This document shows, piece by piece, positions 12,021 through 27,553 of a DNA stretch of 64,000 nt; position 1 is the stretch's first letter, and the number at the start of each line of letters is the position of its first letter. The DNA comes from Brachyhypopomus gauderio. Lineage: Eukaryota > Chordata > Actinopteri > Gymnotiformes > Hypopomidae. The notes beneath the pieces are model-generated. The model saw only the letters and a list, made by a program, of their open reading frames with translations, had not been told where the DNA came from and made no database searches. The position numbers were made by a program, and so were the translations under genes. The stretch spans positions 4,444,779-4,508,778 of the forward strand of contig NC_135223.1 in assembly GCF_052324685.1 (NCBI RefSeq), given 5' to 3'.

Positions 12021-12120
12021 GTCCATGTCTTCTGTGTGACCTTGTTTAGATCCGTTCCCCAGTGAGTCCAGTCCATGTCTTCTGTGTGACCTTGTTTAGA
12101 TCCGTTCCCCAGTGAGTCCA
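12021..12120. repeat. 50-bp tandem duplication
   Basis: Two exact copies of a 50-bp unit starting GTCCATGTCTTCTGTGTGAC. The right arm has one copy, so the duplication arose after the arms formed or was lost from the other arm. Confidence 0.9.
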
Positions 12121-12126
12121 GTCCAT

Positions 12127-12473
12127 GGCTGTGTTTGAAATAGTCTACTACATACTACTGGCGTACTGATCGAGCCCCAAATCAGTATGTCGTATGCAGT
12201 ATGTGACCAAAATGAAAATTTCCAGTACGCGAAACATACCCGGATGACCTACTACTTCCGCAAAATATTCCAGTACGCGAACAGAGCTATCTTCGTGGTG
12301 TACTGCATCCCATCATGCAACGCTACGTTCACGTGACCCCGTAGTGTGCTTTGCTTTTGTCGCATACTGGAAACTGTACTGCATACTACTACGAGGACCA
12401 GTATGCAGTATCCAGTATATACTGAGTCCAGTATGCAGTATCCAGTATGTAGTAGTCTATTTCGAACACAGCC
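12127..12473. mobile_element. MITE family A, left-arm copy
   Basis: Same inverted termini and CAGTATGCAGTAT interior as 9466-9803. This is the uninterrupted counterpart of 55175-55897 in the right arm. Confidence 0.85.
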
Positions 12474-13385
12474 CAGGTCTTCTGTTGTTCACCTTGTCTT
12501 GTCTGTCCCTCCTTCCTTGCTTTCAGCTCAGGTGTTTCTAGTTTGTCTTGATTGGTTTGGTACTTGTACTCCCTGTGTTTCAGTCCCTCTTTGGAAGTCA
12601 CTGTGGTGGTAATCCTGGTTCTGTGTTTATCTACCTTGTTCTGAGTTCTTGTTTTTGTTTTATTTGTCTTTTGTTATCTGAGTTATCCTGTCTGGTTGTT
12701 AGTTCTTGATTTGTGATAGTTGTATTTTAATTAGTATGCCTCGTTACCCTCGTATCCTCTATGTTAGCACTCCAGCTATTAAACCCTGCTCTCCTCAGCA
12801 TTTGTGTCCACCTCTTAGCTCTGTCGTTACAATACTTCTAAGCTTTATGCACACAAAAATGAAACCATATGCACATATGCTTAAATTAAATATACCCCTG
12901 CAAACTCACAATACAAAGCAAGAGAGTATGACATGCATGTTCTGACTTCAACTGTACATAATCTATATCTTTTTATCTATACTTTCAGTAACCTCTTTTA
13001 CAAACTGGGTTATTAACCCTTACTCTGCCGTTCCACATATTCTAAAGGTGTTAATCAGTGATTCATGGACACAATCAATGAGGGATTGTCTAATGTTTTT
13101 GAATTACAATAATGAATGGTTACTGGAACAAAACATCTACATGGATTTGGCAAGGGTGTATCAAATATTGCCTAAAATGGAATACATAACCTGGAGGAGC
13201 AGTTATGGCCAGTTGACACCTCTGTGAATCACCCCCAGACCATGCCCAAAAAACAGGTTTTATTTTGAGAAGGGAGAGCCAGTGACACATAAAAACACTG
13301 GCTGTATAGTTTAATCACACATTTGTACTGTATCTTCTTCTGCCATGTTAAGATGTGGAGCAGGTTGTCCATCACTTGTCCAGGT
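12474..13385. other. Left-arm non-coding DNA
   Basis: Mirrored at about 53964-55174 of the right arm, which carries an extra hAT MITE. No coding evidence. Confidence 0.5.
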
Positions 13386-13456
13386 CAGTCATGGCCTGGT
13401 GGTAGGGAACTGGTCTTGTGACCGGAGGGTCGTGGGTTCGATTCCCAGGCCTGGGG
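13386..13456 (+). mobile_element. tRNA-derived SINE, head part
   Basis: Contains A-box-like GGTGGTAGGGAACTGG and B-box GGGTTCGATTCC. It is split by the retrovirus at 13457-20399 and continues at 20404. The unbroken counterpart is at 53690-53963. Confidence 0.85.
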
Positions 13457-14068
13457 TGTGGTGGAAATTTGATGATTTCCATTTATGTCAGGCTTTCTTA
13501 GTATACATTTAACACATTAGGGATAGGTGTTAGAGATCTTTTACATATACGTGTGTTGATCAGGGCACTGAAGCCATTCTCGTGACTTCAGTAGGCCTCA
13601 GATGTGTGTGTGTGTGTGTTCTCTGGCCTCGGCTGAGGCCTAATCTGATGTTCCTCTGGTGTTCCTAAACTGACCTCGCTGGAGACGCCAAATCTCTGCT
13701 TGGAAGGGACTACGGCGACACTCAGTCTGTCATGACATCACGAGGATGCTGAGCGTGGAGGGGGCATGCGTCACATGCATCTGTCAAATCAGTGTTATTC
13801 ATTCTATGTATTGTCCAATCACATTTGGTTGATCACCTCGTGTTCACCTCGTGGGCACCGTGTGTATTGATGATTAAACGTATAAAAGATGAGAGTTTGG
13901 AATGGGGAATTAGCTCTCTCTGTGACAGACACCTGGCGTGTTTGTAACGGAGATCTCAGGGGTTAATCCATGCTTTGTTGAAATAAATCATTGTACTTTA
14001 TTATCTAACCCAACTGCTTCTGACTTTTATTGTGCTCACCATTTAAGGGTTTCAGAATTTCTAACACA
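13457..14068 (+). repeat. 5' LTR of ERV copy 1
   Basis: 612 bp, TG..CA ends. Contains TATAAAAGATGAGAG (TATA box region near 13880) and AATAAA near 13981. Matches the 3' LTR closely. Confidence 0.9.
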
Positions 14069-14071
14069 TTT

Positions 14072-14089
14072 TGGCACCCCAGATGGGAC
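14072..14089 (+). other. Primer-binding-site candidate
   Basis: TGGCACCCCAGATGGGAC starts 3 nt after the 5' LTR. TGG complements the tRNA CCA end. The tRNA identity was not determined. Confidence 0.6.
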
Positions 14090-14442
14090 CCCACGACTAA
14101 GGACGGCACACCTGAGGGGGAGACTAAGCGCTTAGCTCCTGAAGGCCTTACTTCAGTCAGCCAACGACAAATTCCGTTGGAGTTTTCCCAGGAACAGACG
14201 AACAGTTAAAGTAACTAAAACCCGGTGAGTACAAACTGTCAGATAAACTTAGTGCAGAGGTGGTGACTTCTCTCCTGGTGCGTGTATACACTGTTATGGT
14301 TATCGGGCGGGGTAACTAAGCGATTGAGTGTTTCACCCTCGGCTGGGAGTCGAGGACCAGAGTATCAGGGAGAGTGAGAGTCAGGTTCTGCGTGAGTGTG
14401 TTGTGTGGGGGAGCGTTGTAATTTGTCTTCAGAAGCAGCAAA

Positions 14443-14509
14443 ATGGGTGGATGTGCCAGTAGCCGTACTGACGGTGAGATCAGCGAGATACTGCGCGCAC
14501 ATCCTAGAG
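14443..14509 (+). pseudogene. gag: gag leader, N-terminal fragment
   Basis: Starts MGGCASSRTDGE, a Gly-2 N-myristoylation-type beginning usual for retroviral matrix proteins. The frame is cut after about 22 codons by the LINE at 14510-15790. A homologous leader (MGACNSSRTDGE) is visible on the minus strand near 31490 in ERV copy 2, supporting the assignment. Confidence 0.75.
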
Positions 14510-15790
14510 TCAATCAATCAATCAATCAATCAAATTTTATTTATATAGCGCTTTTTACAACAGTTGTTGTCACAAAGCAGCTTTACAAGTGCCGAGTCCT
14601 AGCCCCCAGTGAGCAAGCCAAGGGCGACAGTGGCAAGGAAAAACTCCCTAGTTTTTGCATGAGGAAGAAACCTTGAGAGGAACCAAGACTCAGGGGGGGA
14701 GCCCATCCTCCTCTGGCCGACACCGGTCACCATGACAACAACAACAATATAGACAGAATGTAGACAGAATGTAAAAGATGCAATAATGTCCATTTAGACC
14801 GAAAAAGATGTAATAATGTCCATCATGGTGTAGGCATCCGGTTAGGCAGGAGGTGGCCGGCCAGGATGGATCGCTTGTCTCTCCTCATCTCATTATACCT
14901 CAAGCAGGCGGGCAGCCATGTGGAGAAATGAAACAGGGAAAATTAGCTCTGTATGAGGACATATACAGGACAGGTAAAATTATAAACATTTCTGGAGTGT
15001 GGCAGCAACTCCGGCACTAAGTTAAATTATTACAGCCTAGCTTGAGGGCATTCTGAGACAATGGCATCCGTCCACTGCACTGTCAACAAACTTGAGTGAC
15101 CACGAGCAGTGACAGGATGACAGCACCAGCACCCCAGTCTACCATAAAACCCTTCGTCTATGAACCCCTGGATCTGTACCTTTATCTAAGGGGGATATTA
15201 ATTATCAAATGCTAGACTAAATAAGTGGGTTTTCAACCTAGATTTAAAGATTGTGACTGTGTCAGAGTCCCGGACACATTTAGGAAGATTATTCCAAAGC
15301 TGGGGGGCCTTATAAGAAAAGGCTCTTCCCCCTGCTGTTACCTTGTTAATTTGTGGAACTAATAACAGACCAGCACCCTGTGATCTTAGTTGACGTGGGG
15401 GTTCATAGTAGGAAATAAGTTCCTGGAGGTATTCAGGAGCAAGCCCGTGTAGTGCTTTATATGCTAATAATAGAATTTTAAAATCAATACGAAATTTAAC
15501 TGGGAGCCAATGCAGGGCTGATAGGACTGGTCTAATATGCTGAAATTTTCTAGTTCTGGTCAGAACTCTAGCTGCGGCATTTTGAACTACTTGAAGTTTA
15601 TTTAGATTCCTATTTGAACATCCTGACAGTAGTGAATTGCAGTAGTCTAGTCTAGAGCTAACAAAGGCGTGCACCAATTTTTCTGCATCATCCTGTGATA
15701 ATGCATTTTTTAATTTGGCAATGTTGCGGAGATGTAGAAAAGCTATCCTAGTAGTATTATCTATATATTTATCAAATGATAAATAGTAAG
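14510..15790 (-). mobile_element. 5'-truncated L2-like LINE inside ERV gag
   Basis: Minus-strand frame 15677-15198, open upstream to about 15790, shows the C-terminal part of a non-LTR reverse transcriptase: FVSSRLDYCNSLL, ALHWLPVKFRIDFK and RAFSYKAPQLWNNLP. The 3' end has the ATTTTATTTATATAGCGC-type tail and an ATTG repeat (14508-14532). The insertion separates the gag leader from the gag body. Clear target duplications were not found. Confidence 0.85.
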
Positions 15791-15794
15791 GTAC

Positions 15795-17210
15795 ATGAAA
15801 GAATGGTATGGGTCCGAAAGTCTAAAACAATTTCACATGTGGGTTACTAAATGTGATTTCCCAGAGGGAGGGAGTTTTAACATGAACCGAATTGCAGCAT
15901 TAAAACAAAGTTTGATAAAGGAACAAAATGATGGGTTTAAAGTAAATTGGGGGGCTTTTGACTTGTGGGAGAGGGAGGCGAAACGGCGGGATTATGAATT
16001 GCAAACAGAAACTAACTATGAGGTTCGACAGGAACTTCAGAATCTCCAGTCTGTTAAGTGTGTTGCAGATCCAGACCTGGACGGATGTCTCAGGCGACCC
16101 CCAACCGTCCCGACGGCCCCACCCAACCCCACCGACGTCAAGCCCCAGGAACCAGTCAGACGAAACAAGCCTCCTCCAGCACGTCCAATCAGCTCAGTGG
16201 CTCTGCACACGAGATCGCGAGACGGGCAAGACGCAACAGCCGGACCAAGCCAAGGACGGATGGTCCACGTCAGCGAGCCGTCCCTGTCCCCACCTCCGGA
16301 AACAACCAACGATCAGGTGATGTGCCCAATGGTGGAAGTGGCGGGTCAGGATGGGCCTATGCTTGTTATGAGAACATGGACTTTTGCAGATTTACAGGAA
16401 GTGATGAAGCAGCTCAAGCACCCTGGTGACATTGGGGGGCGTAAGTTTGCATATGAACTGGACATGTTTTGCCGTGAGTTCAGGCCGACGTCACATGAGC
16501 TGCACCAATTCCTGGGCCTGAAACTGGGAGTAGAGGTTGCAAGGATCCAGATGGACTGGTCAGTAAAAAACATTCAGCTGGTCAACAGTGAGTGGTCACA
16601 TGAAGGTAACGAACATTATCGGACAATGTTACAGGACTTGTGTTCAGCAATACGGGATGCCTTTCCCCTTGTTATGGATTTAACCAAAATAGCTAACTGC
16701 AAGCAGGATGACAGAGAGACTGTGCAGGAGTACCTGTGTCGGCTCACCCAGGTGCATGATGCTCACTGCGGCATGGACAAGCCCGACAGGATGGACAATG
16801 GGCCAGTCACACCCTATGAGGCTCATTTGCGGAATGCTTTCATCAATGGTCTGAAGCCGGAGATATCCGAGAAGCTGAAGGACACCTGCATCACGTGGGA
16901 GACAGCCAAGATGGAGGTGATTGTGCAGCATGCTATCCACGCGGAAAAGCGACGGAAAAGGGTGAGTCTCTGGAAGCAAGCCAAAGAACCGCGACAAACA
17001 CAACTTTTCATGGTTCGAGTGGTGAGAGGCGATGGAAAAGGCAAAGACTGGAAAGGGCAGAAGAGGACTAAAAAGGTGAAGAACCGCAGAAGAGATGATG
17101 ACGACAACGCTTGTTACATCTGTGGAAAAGAAGGGCACTGGTCAAGGGAGTGTCCACGAAGACAGGATAAGCGGGAGAAGCAAGGTCAGCAAAGTCAAGG
17201 TGGGGACTGA
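15795..17210 (+). CDS. gag: Retroviral Gag body (matrix remainder, capsid, nucleocapsid)
   Basis: Open frame of 471 codons, though the first Met is only the first one after the LINE, so the true N terminus is the fragment at 14443. Residues about 100-180 are Pro-rich. Residues 190-390 look like capsid, with an MHR-like segment around 305-355 (ETVQEYLCRLTQ..LRNAFINGLKPE). One zinc knuckle CX2CX4HX4C lies at C440, C443, H448, C453, preceded by a basic stretch. One knuckle and this capsid pattern point to a gamma/epsilon-like retrovirus. The body itself has no internal stop. Confidence 0.85.
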   Translation: MKEWYGSESLKQFHMWVTKCDFPEGGSFNMNRIAALKQSLIKEQNDGFKVNWGAFDLWEREAKRRDYELQTETNYEVRQELQNLQSVKCVADPDLDGCLRRPPTVPTAPPNPTDVKPQEPVRRNKPPPARPISSVALHTRSRDGQDATAGPSQGRMVHVSEPSLSPPPETTNDQVMCPMVEVAGQDGPMLVMRTWTFADLQEVMKQLKHPGDIGGRKFAYELDMFCREFRPTSHELHQFLGLKLGVEVARIQMDWSVKNIQLVNSEWSHEGNEHYRTMLQDLCSAIRDAFPLVMDLTKIANCKQDDRETVQEYLCRLTQVHDAHCGMDKPDRMDNGPVTPYEAHLRNAFINGLKPEISEKLKDTCITWETAKMEVIVQHAIHAEKRRKRVSLWKQAKEPRQTQLFMVRVVRGDGKGKDWKGQKRTKKVKNRRRDDDDNACYICGKEGHWSRECPRRQDKREKQGQQSQGGD

Positions 17211-19736
17211 CGGTCGGAGGGGTCGACTGGTGACGTTCCGGAAGGGTCAGGTAAGACACAAACTTTTCCTATGCTTTGCAACGAAGAAATGCTTCCGCTA
17301 ACTCATACTGAGACTGTTTTTATTCTATTATCTTAAAAAAAAAAATTAAAAAATAAAAATAAAAAGTATGCCCTGCAATGAAGAAATGCTTTTGCCTTTA
17401 AACGCAAATTAATGGGGAACTCTCATCTGGGGGACATATGCAGTTTTGTGAGACAAATATTGCTGCTGATTGGTTCAGCTAGACAGCGCAGGGTGAAATG
17501 TTGGTGGAGAAACGGATGTTTGTGTGTGCGCATGACTGGGGAGTGGGTGTGACGGTGTGCGGTACAGTCCATCAATGGACGTTTTTTCTAAACCACTGAA
17601 TTGGGTAGTCAGGGTAGGGAGAGGAGTACAGTTGTATCTGGGCATGTTGCCAACATTCCATTGTCCAAAGATAGAGGGTGTGTGTGTGGGACCGGAGGGA
17701 GTCCCGCAGACTCTGTGGTCCAAAGGGAAAGGGTGACGTAGGCTTAATCAGGGAGTGTGAGTCGGTGTGCAGCACACCTAAGTTTGACTTCAGGCCTTGT
17801 AAACCACAGTATCCCTTGAAGCGGTCAAGGGGATACGACCAGTCTTTGAGACATTGGTGAGGGGGGGGGTAATTGTTCCATGTGCTATTTCCAATTTTTT
17901 CCTGAGAGAAAATTTAGGAGGCCTGGTGTACCGGAGGAGTGGAGATTGATAAGAGGTCTCCAGGCGGTAAATTTAGCTGTGGTAGCGAGAGCCCCGTTGG
18001 TACCGAATCCCTATACAACTCTGTCACGAGGCCCACCTGACAGGAAGTGGTTTTGGGGTGTTGATTTGGCTAATGCCTTGTTTTTTTGTACCGGCACATG
18101 CAGACTCACAGGTTTTGGGTTGATTTTAAGTTTTCCTGCATTGAAATACAAGCGCTGCAAACATCCCTAACATTGGGCTCGCCTAACTCTGTACTTTCAT
18201 TTGTCCAAACAGTAGATGAGAAGTGGTGACTGAGATCTATTCCCCAAGGCCAGACCTGAGGGGGGTCTGGAGCTATTTGTGGACGGATTGGCATCACGTG
18301 ACCCAGCAGCAGAGTAAACCTGTGTGGGGTATGCAGTGGTTTCGCAACACAGCACTGTTGAATCTGGACCGCTGCCAGAGCACGGTTCGGCGCGGGCAGC
18401 TGGATTGGTGACTCTGGCTGAGGCATGCTGAGTGGTTCTAGGTGAAGCAGTGGCGATTCGCACGGTCAACGGGTATGCCTTTGAAGTAGTGCACGACTTC
18501 GGGGCTATCTGGACACACATGGGGGTTCTCACTTCCTCTGGGAAGTTGATCACACATTGTAAATTACTTGCTGAACTTCATGATTCCATCCTCCTCCCGA
18601 AACAAATAGCTGTGTGTAGATATGATGCGCATACTAACGATAAAGATTCTGTTTTTTTTTCTGGGTAATGAATGGGCAGGTGTGGCTGCTAAGCAGGCGG
18701 CTGGGCAGTCATTTAAGCAGAATTTGGACAACATGTACGCTCTGTGTGCTGATAACACCGTTGTTTCCCCAACAGCTGAGATTAGCGAGCTCCAGGACAC
18801 GGCAGCCGCCTCTGAGTTGTCTGTAGGGCAGCGCGGGCGGGTGCGGTGGAACGGGGGGGGCCTTTGGGTTGGGCCCAGTGACGAACCGTTTCTTCCTGGG
18901 AGCATGTTTCCTGTGTATGCACAATTGACACACGGTGAAGATCATGTGTCAACAGGGGGGATGTATGATAACAATGAGATCTTATTTGGCAGGCCGCCAA
19001 ATACAGGCATCGGGTGAGAACAACCCTCTGCACCGACCACGAACGAGTGCAATGATGCCATGTTGATTTACTGTGCAAACCTGTCCTCTGTCTTGTCACA
19101 AGTTCACAGGGCGGTGAAAGAGGCGTTACCTAAGGTCCACAGCACAACATGGAACGTGGATTCACGCCAGCCATTGCAAGAAGGTTCCAGTACCTGAGCA
19201 GACGAAGAGCAGTCCTGAAGCATCCCAGCTTCTGTAGGGTGAAAGGAGGGTGTTCAGGCGCCTCAGCTGAGTGGGTGGAAGTGCAGATAGGGCGTGACCC
19301 GCACTCCAAGCACAACGGCTGTCAAGAAGGGTCAACGATCACCCACCCTGAACCCTGTGCTCTTGCTCATCCGGTGATGGAGCTCAATGGTGATTGTTGT
19401 TGATGGTTTTCTGTGTGCCCTGTTTGCTGTCACTTCTGAGGAGTTGTGTCTTGCAGGCTGCAGACACGGCGCTAAAACCTGAGGACCTCACGATGAGGAC
19501 AGATGTCAAGGCCACAAATCTACCACCTGATGTTGATTCATTTACTGAAAATGATGATGATTTGGTTTGATTAACTTCATTGAACAATGTTGTAATCTGT
19601 TTGTAATCAGGTGTAATTTGTTTGACCATCCATGTACTTCCTGTAAGTGACGCTACGATCGAAAGCCTGTATTGGAATGATCTGTAGTTGATGTAATTTG
19701 TCCATAAAGGACAAAAAGGACGGAAATGTGGTGGAA
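17211..19736 (+). pseudogene. pol: Degraded pol/3' region of ERV copy 1
   Basis: Scraps of pol only. RT-like residues lie at 17898-18080 (WRLIRGLQAVN and GVDLANALF). An RNase H-like tail lies near 18660 (GNEWAGVAAKQAAG). An integrase-like GRPPNTGI lies near 18985. Frames are broken throughout. A purine-rich tract (AAAGGACAAAAAGGACGGAAA) directly precedes the 3' LTR. The segment near 19150-19340 recurs in copy 2 at 31040-31200. No env reading frame found. Confidence 0.65.
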
Positions 19737-20399
19737 ATTTGGTGATTTCCATTTATGTCAGGCTTTCTTAGTATACATTAAACACATTAGGGATAGGTGT
19801 TAGAGATCTTTTACATATACGTGTGTTAATCATGGCACTGAAGCCATTCTCGTGACTTCAGTAGGCCTCAGATGTGTGTGTGTGTGTGTTCTCTGGCCTC
19901 GGCTGAGGCCTAATCTGATGTTCCTCTGGTGTTCCTAAACTGACCTCGCTGGAGATGCCAAATCTCTGCTTGGAAGGGACTACGGCGACACTCAGTCTGT
20001 CATGACATCACGAGGATGCTGAGCGTGGAGGGGGCATGCGTCACATGCATCTGTCAAATCAGTGTTATTCATTCTATGTATTGTCCAATCGCATTTGGTT
20101 GATCACCTCGTGTTCACCTCGTGGGCACCGTGTGTATTGATGATTAAACATATAAAAGATGAGAGTTCGGAATGGGGAATTAGCTCTCTTTTGCAGACGC
20201 CTTGTGCGTTTGGAACAGGGATCTCTTGGAGAGGGGTCTCTGAGCTCTCTCTGTGACAGACACCTGGCGTGTTTGTAACGGAGATCTCAGGGGTTAATCC
20301 ATGCTTTGTTGAAATAAATCATTGTACTTTATTATCTAACCCAACTGCTTCTGACTTTTATTGTGCTCACCATTTAAGGGTTTCAGAATTTCTAACACA
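19737..20399 (+). repeat. 3' LTR of ERV copy 1
   Basis: 663 bp. It carries about 50 bp more than the 5' LTR because of an extra segment around 20190-20250 with AGCTCTCT repeats at its ends. Confidence 0.9.
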
Positions 20400-20403
20400 G
20401 GGG

Positions 20404-20514
20404 CCATGACTGAGGTGCCCTTGAGCAAGGCACCTAACCCCAACTGCTCCCCGGGCGCCAGGCTAGGGCTGCCCACCGCTCTGGGTATGTGTGATCCACA
20501 GCCCCCTAGTAATC

Positions 20515-20553
<39 letters not shown>

Positions 20554-20644
20554 CTAACTGCACAGATGGGTTAAAAGCGGAGGACAAATTTCGATTGGGG
20601 TGTAAAAATCACAATTGACAAAATATGGCACATTTACATTTTTT

Positions 20645-20655
<11 letters not shown>
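20404..20655 (+). mobile_element. tRNA-derived SINE, body and tail
   Basis: Continuation of 13386-13456. Contains the GAGGTGCCCTTGAGCAAGGC body and a (GT)n stretch at 20520-20551. It runs to the 3' end of the PKC-like gene. Confidence 0.85.
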
Positions 20656-24849
<4,194 letters not shown>

Positions 24850-25074
24850 TGTCTTTATGTGGACTGATATGGAATTATACTGTACATGCAATTTTATATA
24901 TACCCTCATTTGTTGTGCCGTCGTTATGACGACAGAGCAGGTATTATGACGTCATGTGGAATTATGGGAATATATATTTTTTATTCGCTCTGTGCACGTG
25001 ACGCTTCCGCATGCGCATATACCGGCAGTATCATTTCCGGTTATCTCGGGCGCGACTGCAGAGACACGTCAACA
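24850..25074. promoter_or_regulatory. Divergent promoter region (kinase / SWIM-YqaJ gene), left arm
   Basis: 225 bp between the oppositely oriented first exons of the kinase (minus) and the SWIM/YqaJ gene (plus). It holds a perfect palindromic CRE TGACGTCA (24947-24954), a CACGTG E-box near 24995 and a GCATGCGCATA element. Mirrored at 49206-49428. Promoter role inferred from position. Confidence 0.55.
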
Positions 25075-25271
25075 ATGACGTTTTACACGCGCTGTTTGCA
25101 GGACCTCCCTCGGGTGACGGTCAACGATGTTCATCGGATCGTCAAGACACACATGCCGCGGCTTCTTCGAGCGAGAAAGAGAAAGATTTCAAGATGTACA
25201 TATCTAGTTATATTGACAACTACGAAGGTGAGTGTTCCGTGTTAGCGCTAGCACACAGCTAAACGTTAGCA

Positions 25272-25304
<33 letters not shown>

Positions 25305-27001
25305 TGTGTTTGTTAGCTAGCTGGTCGTGTCTGAACACTAAACTTCGTAAGAGCTTAAACTCAAGATCAACACAAACCCGGCGGATCCCTGTGTTTAGCC
25401 CGGCCATGACATTCCGTTAAATAGCGGAATCTGTGTTTGTAAACAAAGCGCAACTCGACGGTGTTCGCCGACGCGTATTTGTTTACAAACACGGAATCCG
25501 CGCCGGAGACTGCTGTTTAACCTGTCTCAGGACTGAGTTATCTCACTTCACTATTAAACACATACTGTGATTAAGTCTATTCTTTTATTTGCATTTTAGT
25601 GTTGAACAAAGATCAGGTGACAGGAGAGATGTGTGTGAGGGCGACCTGTTTTAGGTCGATGAAGAAGTCGGAGAAGCCACACGGCTCGAGTGTAGGGTGA
25701 CAGTGCTTTAGAAGATAGATGCTATGAATGTTGTTTTAGATTTATGTTTATGGGGATTAAAAACATTTTGTTGGTGAAAAGTAAGTAGTGGAGTAATGTT
25801 TTGAGTAATGTTACCTGGCAATGTGAGTATGACTTAATGTCAGGAAAAGTGAATGTTAAAGGCAAAACCCCCAGAAACTGTATTTGTTCAGATGTTTCCT
25901 GATTTACTTTATTGTAAATACTATTGAAGCTGGTAAATTGTTTATGTCAAATGAGGGCCACATTAGGCAACACTGTAGACTATTAGTGACAGTGTATTCT
26001 AATTATATAGCCTTTCCTGGCTGATTTTATTTTGTAAACAGTTTTTTTTATTAAATTGCACTTGATACTGTTTCTCATTGTATTTGCTACATTTTGTATT
26101 TTTGCAGATTTCTTTAGATGATTCGAGACCTGCTCATGTGTTGCTGGGACAACTTTGTGCAATCATGTGGTGGCATTGCTTTATCAAACTGCACATTATT
26201 CACAACTAAGAGTTCCTGCTGTTCCTCCTGTCCTGAGCTGCACAGAGAGTGAGCAGCAATGGCACAAGCCAAGAACTTTGGTAAGTAATAATATTCTAAA
26301 CTTTGTACATTTGTGTAAAAATGTAGGGTGCTATGAAAAATGTCAATAAACACAGAATACAGTCATATACTAATTATTTTAAATTACAAAGACATCATCT
26401 TGGATATTAAGACTGCAAAATGTAATTGATTTTAAAAATAAAAAGCACATATACCACTGCACTGCTGACAGTGATCCACCACCCATATAATATCTGCTCA
26501 GGGGTGGTCTGGGCCATAAATGAGTTGAGTGAAGACAATCAATCTATGCAGAGAAATGGAATGATCTTTAGTTGTTGAACTACAAAGCTGGCCTGAAAAG
26601 AATTGTGCCAACTAAAGTGGCCAATAATTATACCTACTCACCATAACGGAAGTACTGTTTTGCATAAACAAACTTTAGTATGCATCATTACAGTAACATA
26701 CAAATGAATATAAAATACCACAGTATAGGTTGAGTTATTCAACCATGCACATTAGCAGTATGAGTATAAATAAATAGTGATCTCTGTAGATATATCTCTG
26801 ATCATTAGGATCCTCTGCTCTGTAAGTTATGTTGACTGCTCTTACCTAGAAGCAAAGCAGGGCACACTGCAGCTGAAGCGTCATCATAACTACTACTGAC
26901 AGATCCAGGGGCAGATGCTCATCACAGGAATGGACTGGTGTGACTTTGTTGTTTTTGCTGAGGAGGACATGTTGGTGCAGCGCATATTGAGAGATGCACA
27001 G
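25075..27001 (+). pseudogene. SWIM/YqaJ transposon protein, left-arm copy with large deletion
   Basis: Exon 1 at 25075-25227 starts MTFYTRCLQDLP and shifts frame before the SSSEKEKDFK block. A SWIM zinc-finger exon lies at about 26115-26280 (CSC..CNH, then VALLYQTAHYSQL). A final piece near 26850-27001 holds the end of the YqaJ exonuclease fold (ITGMDWCDFVVFAE), preceded by an in-frame TGA where a Tyr codon is expected. About 1 kb present in the right arm, including most of the YqaJ core, is missing between 26290 and 26835. Not functional as read. Confidence 0.75.
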
Positions 27002-27553
27002 GTAATTAACACCATTAAACAAAAGGTGGACCATTTCTTTTTTCACATATACATGCCCAGATATCTATAAACTCAGTTTGTATGTTTGTATATATTGTTG
27101 TATTTGTTTAAAATGTTCTTATAACCCTGATAAGGATCTGTAGAATAGAAAAACATTTGAATGTCATTGGCACAGTTCTGATATTTTAAAAAACAACTCA
27201 ATAGACAAATCACAAGCACTTTGTTTCAAAATAAAATTATTTTCCTTCACTTTGCCATTGTTTTACATTTCGTCAAGCTTAAGTACAAACAAGTGAAACA
27301 TTTATATTAAATATTAAACATTAAAAGTGAAGCCCATTAGATGTGAAGTAACTATTTACAAAAAGTAAGTGGTCATAGTTCAAACTGCAGGAAGTGTACA
27401 TGAAAAGTAAACACATGGATAACATGCATATGCACCCTTAAATATTTACCACAGGTTTCCAACATTGGTCCTGGAGTACCATTGCCCTGCTGTTTTTCCT
27501 TATTTAGTAAACCTACTTCAAATCATGAAAGCCTTAATTGCAGCAGGGAAACA
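27002..27553. other. Transposon non-coding interior, left arm
   Basis: AT-rich DNA matching 45840-46164 and the DNA beside the Harbinger insertion of the right arm. About 145 bp here (27322-27467) has no counterpart there. No gene. Confidence 0.5.

Larger units (their letters stand above)
13457..20399 (+). mobile_element. Endogenous retrovirus copy 1 (defective), inserted in a SINE
   Basis: Flanked by 4-bp target duplications GGGG (13453-13456 and 20400-20403). The right arm keeps the empty site (CTGAGGCCATG versus CTGGGG..GGGGCCATG). The LTRs start TGTGGTGG and end CTAACACA. Internal parts in order are a PBS-like site, a gag leader, an inserted LINE, the gag body, degraded pol scraps and a purine tract before the 3' LTR. 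Protease, most of RT and integrase, and env are missing or unreadable, so this copy is non-autonomous. Confidence 0.9.

Noticed and set aside
13386-13456. Functional tRNA gene
   Set aside because: A and B boxes are present, but the sequence is the head of a SINE, and no complete cloverleaf was found.
17475-17860. Small frames between gag and the LTR as accessory viral genes
   Set aside because: Low-complexity TG-rich DNA with no motifs; best read as decayed pol.
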